Shown here piece by piece: positions 42,601-57,430 of a stretch of DNA of 64,000 nucleotides. Within the stretch, counting starts at the first letter, position 1. Each line of letters opens with the position of its first letter. This DNA comes from Eriocheir sinensis (Eukaryota; Arthropoda; Malacostraca; Decapoda; Varunidae). The stretch covers positions 434,001-498,000 of the forward strand of contig NW_026111250.1 in NCBI RefSeq assembly GCF_024679095.1, read 5' to 3'. Under the pieces are notes generated by a model. It was not told where the DNA came from. It saw nothing but the letters and a program-made list of their open reading frames with translations, and searched no databases. The translations under genes were made by a program, and so were the position numbers.

Positions 42601-44001
42601 TATTAATATTCTGTGTATATATTTTGATACGATTTTATTATTCTATTTGTGTTTTGTATATATTTTTAAACATATTTACATTATTTAATGTGTATTTTGA
42701 TTATATATTTCATACAAATTTACGTTATTATATGTGTATTTGTTTATATATTTTCTTTCAAATTTACATTATTTTATATGTATTTTGTATATGTATTTCA
42801 ATACAAATTAACCTAATTTTATGTGTATTTTGTATATTTCTTTTCATACAATTTTAAATTATTTTGTGTATTTTGTATATAGTTTTATACAAATTTAGGT
42901 TATTTTAAGTACGGATTTACATTATTTAATGTGTGTTTTGTATATATTTTAATCCAAAGTTACTTTATTTTACGTTCATTTTGGACATATATTTTTATGG
43001 AAATTAGCGTTATTTTATATGTATTTGTATATGTTTCTCATACAAATTTACATTATTTTATTGATATTTTGTTTATTTAGTTTGATACAATTACATGATT
43101 ATATGTGTATTTTGTACATATTTTTATACGTATTTACATTACTTAATGTGTATTTTGTTTATATATTTTAAACAAATTTACGTTATTATATGTATTTTAT
43201 AAATATTTTGATACAAAATTAAATTATTTTATGTATTTTTTATATATATTTCAATTCAAATTTAGCTTAATTTAGCTATATATTCTATATCTATTTTAAT
43301 AAGAATTTAATTAAATCTGATTATTTTTGTATATTTTTATAAAAATTTAATTTATTTTATGTGTATTTTTTATAATTATATTTATACAAATAAACATTCT
43401 TTTATTAGTATTTTGTTTATTTATTTGATACGAATTTACATTATTTTATGTATTTTGTATACATTTTCTTATACGTATTTACTTCATTTTATGTGTATTT
43501 TGTATATATATTTTTATACAAATCTACGTTATTTTATGTGTATTCGTATATATATTTTGAAACAAATTTACATTGTTTTATATGTATTTTGCATATCTAT
43601 TTCAATACAGATTTACCTTATTGTATGTGTATTTTGTATATTTATTTTAATTCAAATCAATTTTTTCATGTGTATTTTGGTATATATATTTTTACAAAAA
43701 AACGCGTTATTTAATGGGTATTTTGCATCTTTATTTTCATACAAATTTACATTGTTTTATTAATATTCAGTGTATTTATTTTGATACGATTTTACATTAT
43801 TCTATTTGTGTTTTGTATATATTTTTTTATACATATTTACATTATTTAATGTGTATTTTGTATATTTTAAAACAAATTTACGTTATTTTATGCGTATCTG
43901 TTAAAATATTTTGATACAAATTTACATTATTTTATGTTTTTTGTATATATTTTTTTTAATACAAATTTAGTTTATTTTATGTATATTTTGTATATCTATT
44001 T

Positions 44002-46978
44002 TCATTCGTATCAAAATAAATAAACAAAATAGCAATAAAATAATGTAAATTTATTATAACATGTACAAATACACATAAAATAACGCAAATTTCTATAAAA
44101 ATATATGTACAAAAATGCACATAAAATAAAATAAATTTGCATAAAAATATGTATACAAAACATACATTAAATAATGTAAATGCGCACATAAAATAAACTA
44201 AATTTTTATAAAACTATATACAAATATACAAATAAATTTAAAATTTGTATGAAAAGAAATATACAAAATACACGTAAAATTAGGTAAATTTGTATTGAAA
44301 TACATATACAAAATATACATAAAATAATGTAAATTTGAATGAAAATATATAAACAAATACACTTAAAATAACGTAAATTTGTATAAAATATATATGCAAG
44401 ATACACATTAAATAATGTAAATGTATAAAAAATATTTACAAAAAGAAATAGAAAATGTAAAATCTATCAATATAAATACACAGAATATCAATAAAATAAT
44501 GAGAATTTGTATGAAAAGAAAGATGCAAAATTCCCATAAAATAGCGCATCTTTTATAAAAATATATATACCAAAATACACATAAAATATTTAAATTTGTA
44601 TTGAAATAAATATACAAAATGCATATACAGTAAGGTAAATATGTATTGAAAGAGATATTCAATTATAAAACAAAGTAAATTTGTTTCAAAATATATATAT
44701 GATTACACATAAAATAACGTAGATTTCTATAGAAATATATATACAAAATACACATGAAATTATGTAAATACGTATAAAAATATATATACAAAATACATAT
44801 CTAATTAAATTCGTGTCAAAATAAATAAACAAAATATCATGAAAAGAATGTGTATTTGTATGAAAATAAATAATAGATAATAAATTTGTATGAAATATAT
44901 ATGCAAGATACACATTAAATAATGTAAATATGTATAAAAAATATATTTACAAAAAACAAATAGAATAATGAAATCGTATCAAAATAAATACCGAATATTA
45001 ATAAAATAATGTAAATTTGTATGAAAATAAAGATGCAAAATTCCCATCAAACAACGCATTTTATGTAAATATATACCACAATTCCCATAAAATATTTAAA
45101 ATGGTATTACAATAAATATACAAAATGCACCTACAATCCCGTAAATTTGTATTGAAAGAGATATGCAAAATACATATAAAACAATGTAAATTTGTTTCAA
45201 AATATACATACGAATACACATAAAATAACGTAGATTTCTATAAAATATATATACAAAATACACATAAAATGAAGTAAATACGTATAAGAAAATGTATACA
45301 AAATACACATAAAATAATGTAAATTCGTATCAAAATAAATAAACTAAATGCAAATAAAAGAATGTTTACTTGTATAAATATAAATATACAAAATACACAT
45401 AAATTAACGTAAATTGTATAAAATATATATACCAAAATACACATAAAATATTTAAATTTGCATTGAAATAAATATACAAAATGCACATACAATAAGCTAA
45501 ATTTGTATTGAAAGAGATATAAAAATACATAAAAGAATGTAAATTTGTTTCAAATATATATTCGAATACAAATATAAAAACGTAGATTTCTATAAAAATA
45601 TATATACAAAATACACATAAAATTAAGTAAATACGTATAAAAATGTAAAAATGTATAAAAATTCAAAATACACATAAAATTCAATTAAAATAAATAAACA
45701 AAATACCAATAAAAGAATGTGTATTTGGATAAATATAAATATACAAAATACACATACAAAATAAACATATAATAAGGTAGATTTGTAAAAAAATATATGT
45801 ACAAAATACACATAAAATAATGTAAATTTATATAAAAATATATATACAAATACACATAAAATAAAATGAATTTGTATAAAATTGTATACTCAAAATAAAT
45901 TAATTAAATAATGTAAATGCGTATAAAAATATATATACAAAGTACATATAAAATAATGTAAATTCGTATCAATATAAATCAACAAAATACCAATAAAATA
46001 ATATATATTTGAATGAAAATAGATTTACAAAATACACATAACCTAATTTAAATTTGTATTGAAATATATACAAAAATACATAAAAATAATTTGAGTTTGA
46101 ATGAAAATTGATATTCAAAATACACATACAACTAGGTAAATTTCTTTGAAATATATATACAAAATACCCATAAAATATTGTAAATTTGTGTCAAAATATA
46201 TAAACAAATACACATAAAATAACGTAAATTTGTATGAAAAATATATACAAAATACACATAGAATAATGTCAAATCGTATCAAAATGAATGAGCAGAATAT
46301 CAATAAAATAACGTAAATTTGAATGAAAATAAAGATGCAAAATACCCATAAAATAAAGCATATTTTTATAAAAATACAAATAGAAAAATGCACATAGACT
46401 AATTAAATTTGTACTAAAATTAATATACAAAATGCATATACAATAAATTTAAATTTGATTATATTAAATGAAATAAATATACAAAATAAACATAAAATAA
46501 GTAATTTGTATTTGTATAAAATTTGTTTCAAAATATATATACGAATACACACAATAAAATAACGTAAATTTTTATGAAAATATATATAAAATACACATAA
46601 AATAATTTAAATACGTAGAAAATATATATATCAAATACACATAAAATAATGTAAATTCGTAAAAATAAATACACAAAATTCCAATAAAAGAATGTATATT
46701 TGTAGGAAAATATATATACAAAACAAATAAAATAACTAAAATTTGTATAAAATATATACAAAAATACACAAAATAATTTAAATTTGTTTGAAATAGATAT
46801 GCAAAATACACATAAAGTTAGGCAAATTTGTATTGATATACATATACAAAACTCACATAAAATAATGTAAATTTGTATGAAATATAAACAAATACATATA
46901 AAATCACGTAAATTTGGATAAATATATATACAAAATATACATTAAATATTTTAAATATGTATAAAAATATATTATATT
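44002..46978 (-). repeat. A-form satellite block
   Basis: A mosaic of known pieces. 44002-44215 resembles 16320-16510. 44215-45060 is the 1.03 kb unit (ATAATAGATAATAA at 44870) with several losses. 45090-45420 resembles 10430-10740. 45420-45830 resembles 53041-53460. 45830-46978 is parallel to 50757-52038 but lacks about 90 bp near 46500. It ends at an ATTATATTATATATA junction. Confidence 0.88.
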
Positions 46979-49900
46979 ATATATATTTTTATTGATATTT
47001 GCGTTATTTATGTGTATTTTGTATATGTTTTCTCATAGAAATCTACATTATTTATTGGTATTTTGTCTATTTATTTTGATACGAATTACATGATTATTTG
47101 TTTATTTTGTACATTTTTTTATACGTATTTACATTATTTAATGTGTATTTTGTTTATATATTTTTATACAAATTTACATTATAATATGTATTTGTATAAG
47201 TATTTAGATACAAATTTACATAATTCTATGTATTTGGTATATATATTTCAATTAAAAATAAGATTATTAAATGAGAATATTGTATATCTATTTATTTAAA
47301 TAAACAAAATATCAATATTTTATGTTTTTTCGTATATATATTTTTATAAAAAATGCATTATTGTATGGGTATTTTGCATCTTAATTTTCATACAAATTTA
47401 CATTATTTTATTAATTAATATTTTTTGTGATACGATTTTACATTATTTTATTTATGTTTTGTATATATTTTTTTATACATATTTACACTATTTAATGTGT
47501 TTTTTGTATATATATTTAATACCAATTTACGTTCTTTTAAGTCTATATGTTTATATATTTTCATTCAAATTTACATTATTTTATGTGTATTTTGTATATG
47601 TATTTCAATACAAATTTACCTAATTTTATGTTTTTTGTATATTTTTCATACAAGTTTAAATTATTTTTGTGTTTTTTTGTATATAGTTTTATACAAATTT
47701 AGGTTATTTTATGTGTATTTTGTATATCTATTTTCATACAAATACACATTCTTTTCATGATATTTTGTTTATTTATTTTGACACGAATTAACATTATTTA
47801 ATGTGTATTTTGTATATATATTTTTTATTCGTATTTACATTATTTCAAGTGTATTTTGTATATATATTTCTATAGAAATTTTCGTTATTTTATGTGTATT
47901 CGTATATATATTTTGAAACAAATTTACATTGTTTTATGTGCATTTTGCATATTTTTTTAATACAAATTTACCTTATTGTATATGCATTTTGTATATTAAT
48001 TTTAATACAAATTTGATTAATCTATGTGTATTTTTGTATATGTATTTTTATAAAAATATGCTTTATTTTATGGGTATTTTGCATCTTTATTTTCATACAA
48101 ATTTACATTATTTTATTGATATTCTGTGTATTTATTTTGATATGATTTTACATTATTTTATGTGTATTTTGTATAAATATTTTATATAAAATGTATTTGT
48201 TTTCATTTCATACAAATCTACATTATTTTATGTGTTTTTTGTACATGTATTTAAATACAAATTTAACTAGTTATATGTTATATCTATTTTGTATGTATAT
48301 TTTCATAGAAATTTACTCTATTTTATGAGTATTCGTATATATATTTTGATACAAATTTACATTATTGATGTGTATTCTGCATATCTATTTCAATACAAAT
48401 TTTCTTTATTGTACGTGCATTTTGTATATTTATTTTAATACAAATTTAATTATTTTATATGAATTTTTGTATATATATTTTTATGCAAATATGCGTTATT
48501 ATATGGATATTTTGCAACTTTATTTTCATACAAATTTACATTATTTTATTGATATTCTCTTTATTTATTTTGATACGATTTAACATTATTCTATGTGTAT
48601 TTTGTATATATTTTTTATACATATTTACATTATTTAAGGTTTATTTTGTATATATATTTTATCCAAATTTACATTATTTTATGTGTATTTCTTTATATAT
48701 TTTTATACAAATTGACATTATTTTATGTGTATTTTGTATATACATTTTCATAAAAAAATTGCGTTATTTTATTGTGTGTATTCGTATATATTTTGATACA
48801 AATTTTATACAAATTCATGTTATTTAATGTGTATTTGTATATATATTTTCATACAAATTTATAATATTTTATGTGTATTTTTTCATATATTTCATTACAA
48901 ATTAACCTTATTTTATGTTTATTTTGTATATTTATTTCATTCAATTTTAAATTATTTTATGTGTATATTTGTATTTGTATTTAGGTTATTTTATGTGTAT
49001 TTTGTATATATATTTTCATCCAAAATAACATTATTATATTGGTATTTTCTTAATTTAATTCGATACGAATTTAGATTATTTCATAGGTATTTTGTATACA
49101 TATTTTTATACTCATTTACATTATCTAATGTGTGTTTTGTATATATATTTTTATGCAAATTTATTTTATGTTCATTTTTGTACATATATTTTTATAGAAA
49201 TTTGCGTTATTTTATATATGGTTTTATATAAATTTACGTTATTTTATGTGCATTTTGTATATTTATATTTATACAAATACACATTCTTTTATTGCTATAT
49301 TGTTTATTTATATTTATACTAATTTACATTATTTTATGTGTATTTTGTATACATTTTTTTATACGTATTTACTTAATTTTATGGTTATTTTGTATATGTA
49401 TTTTTATAGAAATCTACGTTATTTTATGTGTATTCGCATATATATTTTGAAACAAATTTACATTATTTTATATGTATTTTGCATATCTATTTCAATACAA
49501 ATTTACCTTATTGTATGTGCATTTTGTATATTTATTTTGATACAAATTCAAATATTTTATGTGTATTTTGGTATCAATAATTTTATAAAAAATGCGTTAT
49601 TTTATAGGTATTTTGCATTTTAATTTTCATACAAATTTACATTATTTTATTAATATTCTGTGTATATATTTTGATACGATTTTACATTATTCTATTTGTG
49701 TTTTTTATATATTTTTTTTATACATATTTACATTATTTAATGTGTATTTTGTATATATATTTCATACAAATTTACGTTATTATATGTGTATTTGTTTATA
49801 TATTTTCTTTCAAATTTACATTATTTTATGTGTATTTTGTATATGTATTTCAATAGAAATTAACCTAATTTTATGTGTATTTTGTATATTTCTTTTCATA

Positions 49901-50756
49901 CAAATTTAAATTATTTTTGTGTATTTTTGTATATAGTTTTATACAAATTTAGGTTATTTTATGTACGCATTTACATTATTTAATGTGTGTTTTGTATATA
50001 TATTTTTATCTAAAGTTAATTTATTTTACGTTCATTTTTGGACATATATTTTTATAGAAATTACCGTTATTTTATATGTATTTGTATATGTTTTCTCATA
50101 CAAATTTACATTATTTTATTGCTATTTTGTTTATTTAGTTTGATACGAATTACATGATTATATGTGTATTTTGTACATATTTTTTATACGTATTTACATT
50201 ACTTAATGTGTATTTTGTTTATATATTTTTAAACAAATTTACGTTATTATATGTATTTTTATAAATATTTTGATACAAATTTACATTATTTTATGTGTAT
50301 TTTGTATATGTATTTCAATACAAATTTACCTAATTTTATGTGTATTTTGTATATTTATTTTCATACAAATTTAAATTATTGTTGTGTATTTTTGTATATA
50401 GTTTTATTCAAATTTATGTTATCTTATGTGTATTTTGTATATTTATTTTCATACAAATACACATTCTTTTATTGACATTTTGTTTATTTATTTTGACGCG
50501 AATTTACATTATTTAATGTGTATTTTGTATATATATTTTTATACGTATTTACATCCTTTCATGTGTATTTTGTATATTTATAAAAAAATGCGTTATTTTA
50601 TTGGTATTTTGCATCTTTATTTTCATACAAATTTACATTATTTTATTTACATTCTGTGTATTTATTTTAATACGATTTTATATTATTCTATTTGTGTTTT
50701 GTATATATATTTTTTATTCATATTTACATTATTTAATGAGAATTTTTTATATATAT
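46979..50756 (+). repeat. T-form block (3.8 kb)
   Basis: The first 1.27 kb is the reverse complement of 23998-25274. 47140-49615 is copy B of the segment also found at 53786-56275 (offset about 6645-6652). 49545-50300 is shared with 38985-39735. 50350-50750 is shared with 8220-8610. The right edge is TTTTTTATATATATTAAATG. Confidence 0.91.
47140..49615. repeat. ~2.5 kb direct duplication, copy B of the three-copy T segment
   Basis: Matches 53786-56275 over its length (offset 6650 across 47929-48827) with very few differences. The 40345-42600 copy is more diverged and lacks some monomers. Confidence 0.9.
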
Positions 50757-52038
50757 TAAATGAAATATATGTACAAAATACACATAAAATAATGTAAATT
50801 TATATGAAAATATATATACAAATACACATAAAATACCATGAATTTGTATAAAATTATATACTCAAAATAAATATTAAATAATGTAAATGCGTATAAAAAT
50901 ATATATACAAAGTACATATAAAATAATGTAAATTCGTATCAATATAAATCAACAAAATACCAATAAAATAATATATATTTGAATGAAAATAGATTTACAA
51001 AATACACATAACCTAACTAAAATTTGTATTGAAACATCTACAAAAATACATAAAAATAATTTGAGTTTGAATGAAAATAGATATTCAAAATACACATAAA
51101 ACTAGGTAAATTTCTTTGAAATATATATACAAAATACCCATAAAATATAGTAAATTTGTGTCAAAATATATAAACAAATACACATAAAATAACGTAAATT
51201 TGTATGAAAAATATATACAAAATACACATAGAATAATGTCAAATCGTATCAAAATGAATGAGCAGAATATCAATAAAATAACGTAAATTTGTATGAAAAT
51301 AAAGATGCAAAATACCCATAAAATAAAGCATATTTTTATAAAAATACAAATAGAAAAACACACATAGAATAATTAAAATTGTATTAAAATTAATATACAA
51401 AATGCATATACAATAAATTTAAATTTGATTATATTAAATGAAATAAATATACAAAATAAACATAAAATAAGGTAAATTTGTAATAAAATATATGTATGAA
51501 TACACATAAAATAATATAAATTTGTATGAAAATATATATACAAATACACATAAAATAACATGAATTTGTATAAAATTTGTTTCAAAATATATACGAATAC
51601 ACACAATAAAACAACGTAAATTTTTATGAAAATGTATATATAAAATACACATAAAATAATTTAAATACGTAGAAAAATATATATACAAAATACACATAAA
51701 ATAATGTAAATTCGTAAAAAATTAAATACACAAAATTCCAATAAAAGAATGTATATTTGTAGGAAAATATATATACAAAAACAAATAAAATAACTAAAAT
51801 TTGTATAAAAATATATACAAAAATACACAAAAATAATTTAAATTTGTTTGAAAATAGATATGCAAAATACACATAAAGTTAGGCAAATTTGTATTGAAAT
51901 ACATATACAAAGCTCACATAAAATAATGTAAATTTGTATGAAAATATATAAACAAATACATATAAAATAACGTAAATTTGGATAAAATATATATACAAAA
52001 TATACATTAAATATTTTAAATATGTATAAAAATATATT
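50757..52038 (-). repeat. A-form satellite block
   Basis: Reverse complement of about 25275-26550 and parallel to 45830-46978. Monomers are intact, so this copy is a good reference for the A-run shortening seen at 46500-46980. It ends at ATTATATTATATAAATTTTT. Confidence 0.9.
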
Positions 52039-53040
52039 ATATTATATAAATTTTTATTGATATTTGTGTTATTTATGTGTATTTTGTATATGTCTTCTCA
52101 TAGAAATTTACATTATTTTATTGGTATTTTGTCTTTCTATTTTGATACGAATTACATGATTATTTGTGTATTTTTTACATTTTTTTTATACGTATTTACA
52201 TTATTTAATGTGTATTTTGTTTATATATTTTTATACAAATTTACGTTATTATATGTGTATTTGTATAAGTATTTTGATATAAATTTACATTATTTTATGT
52301 ATTTTGTATATATATTTCAATTCAAATTTAGCTTATTTTATGAGTATTTTGTATATCTATTTGTTTTAATACAAAATCAAATATTTTATTTTTTTTCGTA
52401 TATATATTTTTATAAAAAATGCATTATTTTATGGGTATTTTGCATCTTAATTTTCATACAAATTTACATTATTTTATTAATATTTTCTGGATTTTGATAC
52501 GATTTTACATTATTTTATTTGTGTTTTGTATAAATTCTTTTATACATATTTACATTATTTAATGTGTTTTTTGTATATATATTTGATACAAATTTACGTT
52601 ATTTTAAGTCTATATGTTTATATATTTTCATTCAAATTTACATTATTTTATGTGTATTTTGTATATGTATTTCAATACAAATTTACCTAATTTTATATAT
52701 TTTTTGTATATTTATTTTCATACAAGTTTAAATTATTTTTGTGTATTTTTGTATATAGTTTTATACAAATTTAGGTTATTTTATGTGTATTTTGTATATC
52801 TATTTTCATACAAATACACATTCTTTTATTGATATTTTGTTTATTTATTTTGACGCGAATTTTATGTGAATTTGTTATCATTTTATACAAATTTACATTA
52901 TTTTATGTGTATTTTGTACATGTATTTAAATAGAAATTTAATTAATTATATGTGTATTTTGTATATCTATTTTCATACAAATTGAAATTTTTTTGTTTTT
53001 GTTTTTTTGTATATATTTTTATTCAAATTTTCGTAATCTT
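52039..53040 (+). repeat. T-form satellite block
   Basis: The first 0.8 kb follows 46979-47750 and, from about 52200, also 53786-54400. At about 52850 it changes to the GAATTTGTTATCATTTTATA series, the reverse complement of about 240-412 and parallel to 36415-36590. It ends at the TTTTCGTAATCTTAT junction. Confidence 0.89.
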
Positions 53041-53056
53041 ATAAAAATATATATAC
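53020..53056. other. Recurrent junction J3
   Basis: T-form TTCAAATTTTCGTAATCTTA meets A-form TAAAAATATATATACC. Identical in arrangement at 36580-36610, and with a damaged right side at 6688-6735. Confidence 0.85.
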
Positions 53057-53782
53057 CAAAATACACATAAAATATTTAAATTTGCATTGAAATAAATATA
53101 CAAAATGCACATACAATAAGGTAAATTTGTATTGAAAGAGATATGCAAAAATACATATAAAAGAATGTAAATTTGTTTCAAAATATATATACGAATACAA
53201 ATAAAAAAACGTAGATTTCTATAAAAATATATATACAAAATACACATAAAATTAAGTAAATACGTATCAAAAAATGTATACAAAATACACATAAAATAAT
53301 GTAAATTCGAATTAAAATAAATAAACAAAATACCAATAAAAGAATGTGTATTTGGATAAATATAAATATACAAAATACACATACAAAATAAACATATAAT
53401 AAGGTAGATTTGTAAAAAAATATATGTACAAAATACACATAAAATAATGTAAATTTATATAAAAATATATATACAAATACACATAAAATACCATGAATTT
53501 GTATAAAATTATATACTCAAAATAAATTAATTAAATAATGTAAATGCGTATAAAAATATATATACAAAGTACATATAAAATAATGTAAATTCGTATCAAT
53601 ATAAATCAACAAAATACCAATAAGATAATATATATTTGAATGAAAATAGATTTACAAAATACACATAACCTAACTAAAATTTGTATTGAAATATATACAA
53701 AAATACATAAAAATAATTTGAGTTTGAATGAAAATAGATATTCAAAATACACATAAAACTAGGTAAATTTCTTATGAAATAT
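53041..53782 (-). repeat. A-form satellite block
   Basis: Near-identical order to 36596-37320. It ends where AGGTAAATTTCTTATG is followed by ATATATATATGTG and T form, a switch inside the alternating TA core. Confidence 0.89.
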
Positions 53783-56700
53783 ATATATGTGTATTTTGTT
53801 TATATATTATTATACAAATTTACGTTATTATATGTGTATTTGTATAAGAATTTTGATACAAATTTACATTATTTTATGTATTTTGTATATATATTTCAAT
53901 TCAAATTTAGCTTATTTTATGAGTATTTTGTATATCTATTTATTTTAATACAAAATCAAATATTTTATGTTTTTTCGTATATATATTTTTATAAAAAATG
54001 CATTATTTTAAGGGTATTTTGCATCTTAATTTTCATACAAATTTACATTATTTTATTAATATTTTCTGTATTTTGATACGATTTTACATTATTTTATTTA
54101 TGTTTTGTATATATTTTTTTATACATATTTACACTATTTAATGTGTTTTTTGTGTATATATTTAATACCAATTTACGTTATTCTAAGTCTATATGTTTAT
54201 ATATTTTCATTCAAATTTACATTATTTTATGTGTATTTTGTATATGTATTTCAATACAAATTTACCTAATTTTATATGTTTTTTGTATATTTATTTTCAT
54301 ACAAGTTTAAATTATTTTTGTGTATTTTTGTATATAGTTTTATACAAATTTAGGTTATTTTATGTGTATTTTGTATATCTATTTTCATACAAATACACAT
54401 TCTTTTCATGATATTTTGTTTATTTATTTTGACACGAATTAACATAATTTAATGTGTATTTTGTATATATATTTTTATTCGTATTTACATTATTTCAAGT
54501 GTGTTTTGTATATATATTTCTATAGAAATCTGCGTTATTTTATGTGTATTCGTATATATATTTTGAAACAAATTTACATTGTTTTATGTGTATTTTGCAT
54601 ATTTTTTTAATACAAATTTACCTTATTGTATGTGCATTTTGTATATTAATTTTAATACAAATTTGATTAATCTATGTGTATTTTTGTATATGTATTTTTA
54701 TAAAAATTTGCTTTATTTTATGGGTATTTTGCATCTTTATTTTCATACAAATTTACATTATTTTATTGATATTCTGTGTATTTATTTTGATATGATTTTA
54801 CATTATTTTATGTGTATTTTGTATAAATATTTTATATAAAATGTATTTGTTTTCATTTCATACAAATCTACATTATTTTATGTGTTTTTTGTACATGTAT
54901 TTAAATACAAATTTAACTAGTTATATGTTATATCTATTTTGTATGTATATTTTCATAGAAATTTACTCTATTTTATGAGTATTCGTATATATATTTTGAT
55001 ACAAATTTACATTATTGATGTGTATTTTGCATATCTATTTCAATACAAATTTTCTTTATTGTACGTGCATTTTGTATATTTATTTTAATACAAATTTAAT
55101 TATTTTATATGTATTTTTGTATATATATTTTTATGCAAATATGCGTTATTATATGGATATTTTGCAGCTTTATTTTCATACAAATTTACATTATTTTATT
55201 GATATTCTCTTTATTTATTTTGATACGATTTAACATTATTCTATGTGTATTTTGTATATATTTTTTATACATATTTACATTATTTAAGGTTTATTTTGTA
55301 TATATATTTTATCCAAATTTACATTATTTTATGTGTATTTCTTTATATATTTTTATACAAATTTACATTATTTTATGTGTATTTTGTATATACATTATCA
55401 TATAAAAATTGCGTTATTTTATTGTGTGTATTCGTATATATTTTGATACAAATTTTATACAAATTCATGTTATTTAATGTGTATTTGTATATATATTTTC
55501 ATACAAATTTATATTATTTTATGTGTATTTTTTCATATATTTCATTACAAATTTACCTTATTTTATGTTTATTTTGTATATTTATTTCATTCAATTTTAA
55601 ATTATTTTATGTGTATATTTGTATTTGTATTTAGGTTATTTTATGTGTATTTTGTATATATATTTTCATCCAAAATTACATTATTATATTGGTATTTTCT
55701 TAATTTAATTCGATACGAATTTAGATTATTTCATAGGTATTTTGTATACATATTTTTATACTCATTTACATTATCTAATGTGTGTTTTGTATATATATTT
55801 TTATGCAAATTTATTTTATGTTCATTTTTGTACATATATTTTTATAGAAATTTGCGTTATTTTATGTATATAGTTTTATATAAATTTACGTTATTTTATG
55901 TGCATTTTGTATAATTATATTTTTACAAATACACATTCTTTTATTGGTATATTGTTTATTTACATTTATACGAATTTATATTATTTTATGTGTATTTTGT
56001 ATACATTTTTTAATACGTATTTATTTAATTTTATGTGTATTTTGTATATGTATTTTTATAGAAATCTACGTTATTTTATGTGTATTCGTATATATATTTT
56101 GAAACAAATTTACATTATTTTATATGTATTTTCCATATCTATTTCAATACAAATTTACCTTATTGTATGTGCATTTTGTATATTTATTTTAATACAAGTT
56201 CAAATATTTAATGTGTATTTTGGTATCAATAATTTTATAAAAAAATGCGTTATTTTATAGGTATTTTGCATCTTAATTTTCATTTTATATGTAATTTGTA
56301 TATATATTTTTATACGCTCTTACATTATTTAATATTTATTTTGAATATAATTTTTTATACAAATTCATGGTATTTTATGTGTATTTGTATATATATTTTC
56401 ATACAAATTTATATTATTTTATGTGTATTCTTACATATATTTTATTACAAATTTATCTTATTTTATGTTTATTTTGTATATTTATTTCATTTAATATAAT
56501 CATATTTAAATTTATTGTATATGCATTTTGTATATTAATTTTAATACAAATTTAATTATTCTATGTGTATTTTTCTATATGTATTTTTATAAAAATATGC
56601 TTTATTTTATGGGTATTTTGCATCTTTATTTTCATACAAATTTACGTTATTTTATTGATATTCTGCTCATTCATTTTGATACGATTTGACATTATTCTAT

Positions 56701-57430
56701 GTGTATTTTGTATATATTTTTCATACAAATTTACGTTATTTTATGTGTATTTGTTTATATATTTTGACACAAATTTACAATATTTTATAGGTATTTTGAA
56801 TATATATTTCAAACGAAATTTACCTAGTTTTATGTGTATTTTGAATATCTATTTTCATTCAAACTCAAATTATTTTTATGTATTTTTGTATATATTTCAA
56901 TACAAATTTTAGTTAGGTTATGTGTATTTTGTAAATCTATTTTAATTCAAATAAATATTATTTTATTGGTATTTTGTTGATTTATATTGATATGAATTTA
57001 CATTATTTTATATGTACTTTGTATATATATTTTTATACGCATTTACATTATTTAATATTTATTTTGAGTATATAATTTTATACAAATTCATGGTATTTTA
57101 TGTGTATTTGTATATATATTTTCATATAAATTTACATTATTTTATGTGTATTTTGTACATATATTTCATTACAAATTTACCTTATTTTATGTTTATTTTG
57201 TATGAGTATTTTGTACATTTATATTTATACAAATACACATTCTTTTATTGGTATTTTGTTTATTTATTTTGTTTCGAATTTACATTATTTTATGTGTATT
57301 TTGTTTATATTTTTTTATACGTATTTACTTAATTTTATGTGTATTTTGTATATATATTTTTATAGAAATCTACGTTATTTTATGTGTATTCGTACATATA
57401 TTTTGAAACAAATTTACATTGTTTTATATG
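53783..57430 (+). repeat. T-form block (3.6 kb)
   Basis: Made of copy C of the three-copy segment (53786-56275), then from about 56285 the series shared with 25740-26803. The join is at CTTAATTTTCATTTTATATG, where a monomer with the expected ACAAATTTAC is cut short. It ends at the ATGTACAATAAGG junction. Confidence 0.91.
53786..56275. repeat. ~2.5 kb direct duplication, copy C of the three-copy T segment
   Basis: Direct partner of 47140-49615. It has the uninterrupted form of the site that carries the foreign insert in copy A (TTTTATACAAATTTAGG near 54340). Confidence 0.9.

Larger units (their letters stand above)
38894..44001 (+). repeat. T-form block (5.1 kb) with a foreign insert
   Basis: A T-form array. 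38985-39735 matches 49545-50300. 39850-40330 matches 43380-43870. 40345-42600 is the first member of a three-copy family (others at about 47530-49610 and 54180-56275). 42546-43230 repeats the 39027-39735 series with many single-base losses. The only non-satellite DNA in the window lies inside it, at 40491-40613. Confidence 0.9.
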
